Below, piece after piece: positions 23,970 to 30,728 of a stretch of DNA of 33,261 nucleotides. Made by a program: the position numbers and the translations under genes. Source of the stretch: Promethearchaeota archaeon (lineage in GTDB: Archaea; Asgardarchaeota; Lokiarchaeia; Sigynarchaeales; SOKP01); NCBI GenBank assembly GCA_014730295.1, contig WJIN01000412.1, forward strand, positions 1 to 33,261. The letters run 5' to 3'. Below the pieces are notes generated by a model. The model saw only the letters and a list, made by a program, of their open reading frames with translations, searched no databases and was not told where the DNA came from. Within the stretch, counting starts at the first letter, position 1, and each line of letters begins with the position of its first letter.

Positions 23970-24986
23970 ATGCCCCGTCAAGTTAAAGGAATCTTACTCA
24001 GTCGTCTCATCGTGCTGCTTGCGATCATATTGATTCCCGTTGCCATTTTTCTCGTATTTTTCTTTGTTGACTTTAATTTATGGTACTCAAATGACCCGAT
24101 GATAAGTTTTTGGATTATAAAAGTATTATGTCCCATTATATTCAGCGCTTCATGGTTATTTTTCATGATATTATTTGCTGAAAGGATAGCATTGACTATA
24201 GACTCGATGGATAGAGTAGTTTCTATCATCCCATTGAGGTTGAAGCTTTTCTACGGGATGATCGCGGTTGTGGTGTTATTCGTGTTCATTTTCCCGTTGA
24301 TATCTCCATTGATTGGAGTGATCAGTTTTATGTCACTTGCATGGAGGGCGACTACTTTTCATAAAGAAGAGTGGACTGCAGAGACCAAAACGCCTTTCTA
24401 TACCAAAGTGCTGATGGTTTTAGCGGCTTCAGTCCCAATCTTCTGCACGGTTTCTATCATCCCCGAATATCTGGTATTATCAGTGTTCCTTTCCACACAA
24501 ATTTGGGTTCCAATTACCGATTTCGTGTATACATTCTCGTATTGTCTCTGTACAGCGCTTGCGATCGGTTCGCTCTTTTATATGGTAGAAAATAAAGGGG
24601 TGAGTGAATATGAGGTGATCTTCGTAGACACTACCCAAAAAGAAACTTATTGGTGGGTAAAATTTGTGGAATTGGGATTATTTATATTCTTTTTGTTCCT
24701 GGCATACGGAGGATTCGGGATAATCGAACTATTTTACACTGCGGGCTTCATTATCGTAGTCTTTGTGTCCATCGTGAATCATTTTTCTGAAAAGCGAAAA
24801 ACCGGAAAAGTTCGCGGACATATTTTAGGATATATTTTAGCGGCGGTTTTCCTAGGATCAAATTCATTGGTATTTTACGTGAATTTACCCGAGATTATTA
24901 ATCTGATAAGTTTAATAGTGCTCGCTGGCGTGTTCATTATAGTTTTTTTAATTACGTTTATTTATCTCGAAGAAACCGAGTTTTAA
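23970..24986 (+). CDS. Polytopic membrane protein of unknown function
   Basis: A 338-residue protein with about nine strongly hydrophobic segments, for example around 10-32, 45-67, 88-120, 145-165, 170-205, 228-270 and 285-333. There is no signal peptide beyond the first segment, no conserved charged signature in a membrane segment that I recognise, and no large soluble domain. The loop near 210-225 (KGVSEYEVIFVD) is the longest polar stretch. It could be a transporter or a membrane-integral enzyme. It is followed at once by a double T-run terminator, and the upstream zinc-ribbon membrane gene is 153 bp away, so co-transcription is possible but not shown. Confidence 0.65.
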   Translation: MPRQVKGILLSRLIVLLAIILIPVAIFLVFFFVDFNLWYSNDPMISFWIIKVLCPIIFSASWLFFMILFAERIALTIDSMDRVVSIIPLRLKLFYGMIAVVVLFVFIFPLISPLIGVISFMSLAWRATTFHKEEWTAETKTPFYTKVLMVLAASVPIFCTVSIIPEYLVLSVFLSTQIWVPITDFVYTFSYCLCTALAIGSLFYMVENKGVSEYEVIFVDTTQKETYWWVKFVELGLFIFFLFLAYGGFGIIELFYTAGFIIVVFVSIVNHFSEKRKTGKVRGHILGYILAAVFLGSNSLVFYVNLPEIINLISLIVLAGVFIIVFLITFIYLEETEF

Positions 24987-25300
24987 AATCTTTTTTTTAA
25001 TATTTTTTTAAGCATTATTCCTGAATACTTTAGCCTAAGGTGCTTTCCCAAGTATGTATATATCGTTTATTTAATTTACCAGAAGCGGGATATTCTTGAT
25101 TTTTTAAAGATTAAGATATTCGTCTCCCATATTTCTGTTGGAAAATACTCATATGAGTTTATTTTTTTCAGTATGTTTCACGATGTCTGTATAAATGGAA
25201 TTTCTACTCTATTAGAAGGTAAATTTTTAAAAGGGCTAAATTCATCTTTGATCATAAGTTAGTAATCTACTTAAAAAATACTATACAAAGGAAATTAAAG
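24987..25300. other. 314-bp AT-rich intergenic region before the surface-protein gene
   Basis: It opens with two T-runs (24991-24998 and 25003-25009) that should terminate the preceding membrane-protein gene. A TATA-like TTTTTAAAAG lies around 25226-25235 and AAAGGA precedes the surface-protein start. No coding frame is supported. Confidence 0.5.
24991..25009 (+). terminator. Double T-run terminator after the polytopic membrane protein
   Basis: A T8 run (24991-24998) and a T7 run (25003-25009) start 5 nt after the stop codon. Confidence 0.6.
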
Positions 25301-27262
25301 ATGAAAAAATTAAATAGTAAATCTTTAATGGTACTTACCATACTTGTGGCGTCTACATTAGCTATGCCCGCGATGGTCGCGGGATCTGACACAGATGATA
25401 ATATCAATTTAAATCAATTTGGTGGAACTAACCCAAGCGACTTAATCAACAATTTCGGAGGATTTGGAAATATTTTCTCCAACTATTTAGGCCCTTCCGG
25501 AGCACTATTGGGACAAATATTTCTAATGTTGTTTAATCAAACCCTTGACATTGAGCAACAGAAAGTGAGTCAAGGATTGTACGTAATGAATGCAACTATC
25601 ACAAAACCTAATCTTCCAAATGTAACTTATGATTTTGATGAATACGGACAGCGACCCTTTTATCTGCCTCAAAATTATTCAGATACAGAAAATGGATATT
25701 ATTACTGCGAAACAGATTATAGCGGTAATATAGAAATAGAGGTGGAAGTGGGTGGATCAATTACTTTAATTATCTGGGATCAAGATGAGTCTTTTATTAA
25801 TGCTCTAAAAAGACTGATCAGCGCAATCAAATCCTTTATGACTGCTCCCGATGAGCAAACAATTATTCAAGAAGCTATTTCGGCAATTACTTGGTTTCTA
25901 ATTCATATAAATGACATTTTTAACGGCAACGAATTATTTGTTATGAATCCTATGACTTACCAAAAGTTGACTACTCATGCTAAAACAGAACTCCAGTTTA
26001 ATAAGGATTGGAAATTTTATAATGAAACTAGTGGAACGACTGAAACTGTAAATTCAACAACCAAATCAACATGGTTATCAGAAGCGGAGGATAGAAATGA
26101 TGGATATATTAGATGGCTGCTGACAAATAAAACTATAGCAGCTAACGAAGAAATTACATGGACTCAATTCTCGTTTGATATATTCCAATTTTGGATGAGA
26201 AATTTCCAGATAAATATCAACGTTGCTGACTTATTAACTGGGGGCGCGAATATCGTAAGCGCATTTAGCGGTTGTGATATTGAATTTTATCTCTTTACAC
26301 ATTCTCTGGCAGGTACCTATCTCTTCGAAGATACAGATGGGAATGAAAGAGTGACAGCTAACTATACAGAATACGGAAGTGGTTCAAACACAATAGAACT
26401 TCCCGAATTAAATGAATTGGCCTATATGTTACATCTAAAAGATGGAGATTATGACTTTAGAGAACCAGAAATAGTTAACGGAAATGTCGAATGGGGTCTA
26501 AATATAACTAATCCTGAAGTTGGTCCTGTGCCGATCGGAACAGATACAGAAACCTATTTCAATGAAACGGGTAGCACAAGTCTAAATAACATTTACTTTG
26601 GTCTTCAATTCATTCCATCTGTTTCTGGGTCTGTAGCACAAGGAAGAATTAAATTAGTTCATCATATCGCTCCACTACAAGATTCGCTAAACAGTGATTT
26701 AGACTTAGCTGTTATGTATATTTCTTCTATATTGCATTTCCATTTGACTATTACCAATGTAGAAGAAAGTGCAGAAGATCCATTACCCTTACTTCAGCAA
26801 GATGATTACAGAGAATCAGAAGAATCCATAAAGATAGGGAATTATTTAGGAGTAGGAGAAGAACAATTAGAATTTGTCGATATCGCAGGTCAAGATTATG
26901 TTTATGGAGATAATGACTCATCTACGACTACTGATGATGCATTGAGTAGCTATATCCCTATAGCTCTTTACACATTAGAAGCAAGTGCTCATAAGAGTTA
27001 TGAAGGAGGGACTGATGAATATCAACCATATGCTGCAAATGCGAGCCTCATTCTTGAATATAATATGCTTGGATACGCTGTTTCCTATCCTAAATTTGAT
27101 GGAGGCATAAATGGAATATTCCATGATCCTACCTTCAATGTCTTCATGGTCTTCGAGCCAACCGCGTTCTGGGCGCTCATTCTGCTCATCGGTGGAATCA
27201 GCATCCTCGGTATCGCCACGATTCTCATAAAGAGAAAGAAAGATGGGAAAGCACCATTTTAA
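25301..27262 (+). CDS. Secreted surface protein with C-terminal membrane anchor
   Basis: A 653-residue protein with an N-terminal signal peptide (positive MKKLNSK, a hydrophobic stretch to about 26, likely cut after A27) and a single C-terminal membrane segment (about 622-644) followed by a short positive tail IKRKKDGKAPF. The roughly 590 residues between are outside the cell, rich in N, D, E, T and S, with many N-x-S/T sites, as expected for a glycosylated archaeal surface protein. No enzyme motif is recognised. The last about 90 bases coding for the anchor are far richer in G+C (about 56%) than the body of the gene (about one-third to 40%). Monocistronic. A role as surface-layer, adhesin or receptor protein cannot be chosen from sequence. 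Confidence 0.75.
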   Translation: MKKLNSKSLMVLTILVASTLAMPAMVAGSDTDDNINLNQFGGTNPSDLINNFGGFGNIFSNYLGPSGALLGQIFLMLFNQTLDIEQQKVSQGLYVMNATITKPNLPNVTYDFDEYGQRPFYLPQNYSDTENGYYYCETDYSGNIEIEVEVGGSITLIIWDQDESFINALKRLISAIKSFMTAPDEQTIIQEAISAITWFLIHINDIFNGNELFVMNPMTYQKLTTHAKTELQFNKDWKFYNETSGTTETVNSTTKSTWLSEAEDRNDGYIRWLLTNKTIAANEEITWTQFSFDIFQFWMRNFQININVADLLTGGANIVSAFSGCDIEFYLFTHSLAGTYLFEDTDGNERVTANYTEYGSGSNTIELPELNELAYMLHLKDGDYDFREPEIVNGNVEWGLNITNPEVGPVPIGTDTETYFNETGSTSLNNIYFGLQFIPSVSGSVAQGRIKLVHHIAPLQDSLNSDLDLAVMYISSILHFHLTITNVEESAEDPLPLLQQDDYRESEESIKIGNYLGVGEEQLEFVDIAGQDYVYGDNDSSTTTDDALSSYIPIALYTLEASAHKSYEGGTDEYQPYAANASLILEYNMLGYAVSYPKFDGGINGIFHDPTFNVFMVFEPTAFWALILLIGGISILGIATILIKRKKDGKAPF

Positions 27263-27308
27263 AGCAATTTAACATACTAACCTAAATTTTTTATTTTCTT
27301 TTTACATA

Positions 27309-27316
27309 TTTTTTTT
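27309..27316 (+). terminator. T8 terminator after the surface-protein gene
   Basis: Eight T residues begin about 47 nt after the stop codon, within a longer pyrimidine-rich stretch (27295-27320). Confidence 0.5.
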
Positions 27317-27513
27317 CTTGTTTTATCGATTTAGTCCACGAATTTAAAAACCCAATATCCGTTCTCGACATTTCCCAGCCAAGTAAAGGAGGGTTCGCAT
27401 GATCGATAACCAAAAATTATATATATTTAAAATGGATAATTTATTAATAGTTTTAATGCGTAACAATACAATAACGTTCTTGTAAAAATTTGTATATACG
27501 AATGTGATAAAAT

Positions 27514-29316
27514 ATGCCAATTAAAAAAGATGATAAATACCAAGTAAATGAAAATAAGCTTTGGTTTAAAAAGTGGTGGCCCGAAAATGTTCCGAAAAAT
27601 ACAACGTTTGAGGAGATCACCATCAACGAGATGCTTGACCGCCAAGTGGAAAAATACGGCGATCAAAACGTCATGTGGTTCTTAGAGACGTGGATGACCT
27701 ATAAAGAGTTTCAAGACAAGGTGAAACGGCTGGCGACCGCCCTACACGAGTTAGGCATTAGAAAGGGCGATGTAGTGGCAATGCATTTACCAAATTGCTT
27801 CCAATATATTATTGGATATTATGCCATTACGCGAATCGGAGCTATCGCGTCAGGAATAAACCCAACCTATCAACCGATGGAAATTCTCCATCAATTAGAT
27901 ATTATCAAACCAAAGATGCTTATAGTCTTAGACGCATTATACGAGCCATACATAAAACCGATCATCGATAAATCTAGTATCGAAATACTCGCTTATACCA
28001 ATGTGGCAGACTTAGCTGATGGCTTAGGATTCAAACGAACTTTAGGGAAACTTATAGGAAAGATCCCAAAAGGGAAAGTCGAGTATGAAGGAGCGCTCGA
28101 TCTTATGGACTTATTGGAAACTGAACCAAACGTACCCGATGTAGACTTTGATGTGAAAACTCATCCTGTCACCTATATTATGACGGGTGGTACGACGGGT
28201 TTACCAAAAGCGGCGGTGCTTACACATTTCAATGCAGTTTCAAACGCTCATCAGAACAAGCTCTGGTTAGGTGGTGAAAAACCGGGAATAGGTAGTATTG
28301 GTGTATTACCTCTATTCCACAGTTTCGCTCATACGGTGGTAATGAACTCGACAATTGCGCTCGGTGGTTGGATTATGCTTTTTGCAAAACCCCCCGAAAC
28401 CGAAGAATTGCTGGAGACAATCGAAGAGCTTCCGGCTCCCGAAGGATTAGTGTATGCGGGTGCTGAAGTATTATTCAAACGCTTAGCAGAATTTGAAGAT
28501 ATAGGCGACTATCCCGGAGTTATGGGTAAATTAACCTTGTGTGTATCTGGTGCGGGACCACTTCATAGACCCGTTCGTGATGCGTTTGTTGAAAATACAG
28601 GTGGAAGAATTGTCGAAGGATACGGACTTACAGAGGCTACTCCGGTGGTAAGTGCGGGTAATCTGTTTGGTGAAAGTCCAATTGGAGTCATTGGAATGCC
28701 ATTCCCAGGTACAGAATGGGGAATTTGGCCTACTGATGATTGGGATGCCGGTCCAATTTGTATGGGAAATCCTGATGATAAAAATTTCGGCGAAGAGCAT
28801 ACGGGAGAAGTGTGTGTGCACGGACCTCAAGTCATGTTGGAGTATCTCAACAAACCCGAAGAAACTGATGATACGATAAAAGAATATAAAGGCGCGCTAT
28901 GGCTTTTGACAGGTGATATCGGATTTATGAACGATGATGGAACGGTTGAACTGAGAGATAGAAAGAAACAATTGATTAAATATAAAGGATATTCAGTCTA
29001 TCCGAAGGAAGTCGAAGAATTACTCATGAAACATCCAGAAATCTCTGAAGCCGCAGTTGCCGGTATTCCGAACGAAGAGTGGGGAGAGGCAGTAAAAGCA
29101 TGGATCGAACTTACACCCGGCTCAGACTTAACCGTGGACGAAATAAAAGCGTGGGCAGAAGATAACATGACCCACTATAAACGACCGTATTACGTCGAGA
29201 TTATTGAGGAAGTTCCTAAGAATCTAATCGGAAAGGTCCAACGCAGAATTCTGCAAATCAACGATCCCGTCTATATTGAACGACACGGAAAACCCGATAA
29301 AGTGGATCAAGCATAG
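27514..29316 (+). CDS. AMP-forming acyl-CoA ligase (long-chain fatty acid-CoA synthetase-like)
   Basis: A 600-residue ANL-superfamily ligase that activates a carboxylic acid with ATP to acyl-adenylate and then acyl-CoA. Seen are the P-loop YIMTGGTTGLPKAAVLTH (221-238), EGYGLTEATPVVSAG, the TGDIGFMNDDGTVELRDRKK block, the hinge region before YKGYSVYPKEVEELL, and catalytic K574 in NLIGKVQRR. All core residues look intact. Substrate chain length cannot be read by eye; fatty or aromatic acids are possible. It has an AT-rich promoter region with TATA-like runs at 27415-27430 and 27489-27498 and is monocistronic. It could feed the 3-hydroxyacyl-CoA dehydrogenase encoded at 13.6-14.7 kb (inference). 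Base composition is somewhat richer in G+C than its neighbours. Confidence 0.92.
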   Translation: MPIKKDDKYQVNENKLWFKKWWPENVPKNTTFEEITINEMLDRQVEKYGDQNVMWFLETWMTYKEFQDKVKRLATALHELGIRKGDVVAMHLPNCFQYIIGYYAITRIGAIASGINPTYQPMEILHQLDIIKPKMLIVLDALYEPYIKPIIDKSSIEILAYTNVADLADGLGFKRTLGKLIGKIPKGKVEYEGALDLMDLLETEPNVPDVDFDVKTHPVTYIMTGGTTGLPKAAVLTHFNAVSNAHQNKLWLGGEKPGIGSIGVLPLFHSFAHTVVMNSTIALGGWIMLFAKPPETEELLETIEELPAPEGLVYAGAEVLFKRLAEFEDIGDYPGVMGKLTLCVSGAGPLHRPVRDAFVENTGGRIVEGYGLTEATPVVSAGNLFGESPIGVIGMPFPGTEWGIWPTDDWDAGPICMGNPDDKNFGEEHTGEVCVHGPQVMLEYLNKPEETDDTIKEYKGALWLLTGDIGFMNDDGTVELRDRKKQLIKYKGYSVYPKEVEELLMKHPEISEAAVAGIPNEEWGEAVKAWIELTPGSDLTVDEIKAWAEDNMTHYKRPYYVEIIEEVPKNLIGKVQRRILQINDPVYIERHGKPDKVDQA

Positions 29317-29484
29317 ATCCTTTTTCTAACAAATTTATTTTTATTTTTCTTATTAATTTTTCCCGAGTAATCTCTCTTGTTATAGTCAGGAAACCTATTT
29401 TTAATATTGCTATAGATAATATTAGGTGATCCAAACAATAAAATCTAATAGTAAGCAGTAGGTGATAAATATGACCACGTGAGA

Positions 29485-30015
29485 TTACCCAAGACCCGCC
29501 TTCTTTATCATAAGTTGGGTGATAGCCTCAAAGGTCTTTTCGACATTATCTCCCGTTTTTGAGCTGGTTTCGATAAAACCATTTAATCCACGTGATTTGG
29601 CGATTTTAATTCCCTCTTCCGAGCTAACTTCTCTCTGGTCTTCAAGGTCCGCCTTACCTCCTACAACTAGAATAGGAAATCGGTTTTCGGGCTTAATTTC
29701 TTTTCGGATTACGACTAGCCAGTCGTCGATATGAGCAAGCGTGGAAAAGTTCGTGATATCATACATAAAGAGCCCACCTGAGGCCCCACGGACATAGGTC
29801 GGAAGTAAGAATCTGAATCGTTCTTCCCCACCAAAATCCCAGATTTGTAATTTCACTTTCCTCCCCAGCGTCGCCACGCTCTTTACATTAAAATCCACGC
29901 CGATAGTCATAGTTGAGTCTGGTTTGAACACGTTTGTTAAAAATCTATGAGTTAGAGTAGTTTTTCCACAACCCGCATCTCCAAAAATGACGAGCTTGAA
30001 AGAAGAGTCGAACAT
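29485..30015 (-). CDS. Ras/Rab-like small GTPase with altered G3 and G4 motifs
   Basis: A 176-residue small GTPase of the Ras superfamily. G1 is GDAGCGKT (12-19), G2 Thr37 in TMTIGVDF, G3 WDFGGEERF (59-67), G4 GKAD (120-123) and G5 ETSSK (149-153). Two usual signatures deviate: the catalytic Gln of DxxGQ is Glu64, and the first Asn of NKxD is Gly120. The C-terminus (MIKKAGLG) lacks a cysteine for prenylation. Asgard genomes carry many such GTPases, thought to regulate membrane and cytoskeletal events. A strong GGGAGG ribosome site precedes the ATG. It is transcribed toward the acyl-CoA ligase and has no partner gene next to it; the longin-like and profilin proteins are in other units. Confidence 0.92.
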   Translation of the reverse strand: MFDSSFKLVIFGDAGCGKTTLTHRFLTNVFKPDSTMTIGVDFNVKSVATLGRKVKLQIWDFGGEERFRFLLPTYVRGASGGLFMYDITNFSTLAHIDDWLVVIRKEIKPENRFPILVVGGKADLEDQREVSSEEGIKIAKSRGLNGFIETSSKTGDNVEKTFEAITQLMIKKAGLG

Positions 30016-30024
30016 CTTTCTAAT

Positions 30025-30030
30025 CCTCCC
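30025..30030 (-). promoter_or_regulatory. Strong ribosome-binding site of the small GTPase gene
   Basis: Read on the minus strand, GGGAGG lies 9 nt before the ATG at 30015-30013. It is the best Shine-Dalgarno match noticed in this window and fixes the start. Confidence 0.6.
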
Positions 30031-30264
30031 ACCCCATCAATAGTTTGGTACATTCTTTTTGACTTTGCAAAATAGAGATCATTTTATACTTTTGATATTA
30101 TAATTACTAATAACACTTTTCATATTAAAATATATGATTTATAATTATGAATCCTAACAAAAAAAATCATAAGAAAAAAAAGAGAACTATTATGAAGAAG
30201 AATTCTCAAACTTATCAAGTTCTCTTCGGTAAATTGGATCAAGAAAAATGTACGATGCAATTAT

Positions 30265-30681
30265 TCACTCATTTAAGTCAATAATCCTATACTTATGTTT
30301 ATACGCTCCCTTATGACAATTGACGCATAAATAGCACCCCGAATCTGGCTCAAACACGAGATCCTCCTCTTTGTTGCTACACCATCCGCAACTGATTGGG
30401 TATTTGCTTTTAGCGATGTTTAGTTCCTCCCTTCTATGTAAATAATAATGCCCCCTTCTTAAACCAGATTCGCGGCTGATTTTTCCTTGCTTTTCCAATC
30501 CATAAATCCTATCCCATTCATCTAATAATCTTCTTTGTTCTTTTTTGAACCATGCATAAAGCAGCTTCCGGAATTCGGCTCGGATCTTCCGCAACCTAGG
30601 ATTTTTCAGCCATCTTAGCTTGGTTTTTGGGATATGGCGCCAATTATACTCGTCTTTTCTTCTTATTTGCCGCAGATTCAT
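30265..30681 (-). CDS. Small basic zinc-ribbon protein
   Basis: A 138-residue protein of unknown function. Residues 1-90 are very basic and helical (many R, K and W), including AWFKKEQRRLLDEWDRIYG, suggesting binding to nucleic acid or membrane. Residues 98-123 form a cysteine-rich zinc-binding motif with C98, C101, C116, C119 and C122, and His123 next to the last. The tail is YKHKYRIIDLNE. The next gene upstream on this strand, the large unrecognised protein, ends 47 bp away, so the two may share a transcript. The motif is compatible with a zinc ribbon or HNH-like module, but I cannot identify it further. Not recognised as a known family. Confidence 0.55.
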   Translation of the reverse strand: MNLRQIRRKDEYNWRHIPKTKLRWLKNPRLRKIRAEFRKLLYAWFKKEQRRLLDEWDRIYGLEKQGKISRESGLRRGHYYLHRREELNIAKSKYPISCGWCSNKEEDLVFEPDSGCYLCVNCHKGAYKHKYRIIDLNE

Positions 30682-30728
30682 AATCTTCTAATCTTAGTAT
30701 GTAAATGAAAAATAAAAATTTTGCCCTT

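Noticed and set aside
30147..30284. Plus-strand frame of 45 codons (MNPNKKNHKKKKRTIMKK and so on)
   Set aside because: Its lysine-rich sequence comes from A-runs in AT-rich DNA, it overlaps the 3' end of the minus-strand zinc-ribbon gene, and the nearest TATA-like run is too close to its ATG.
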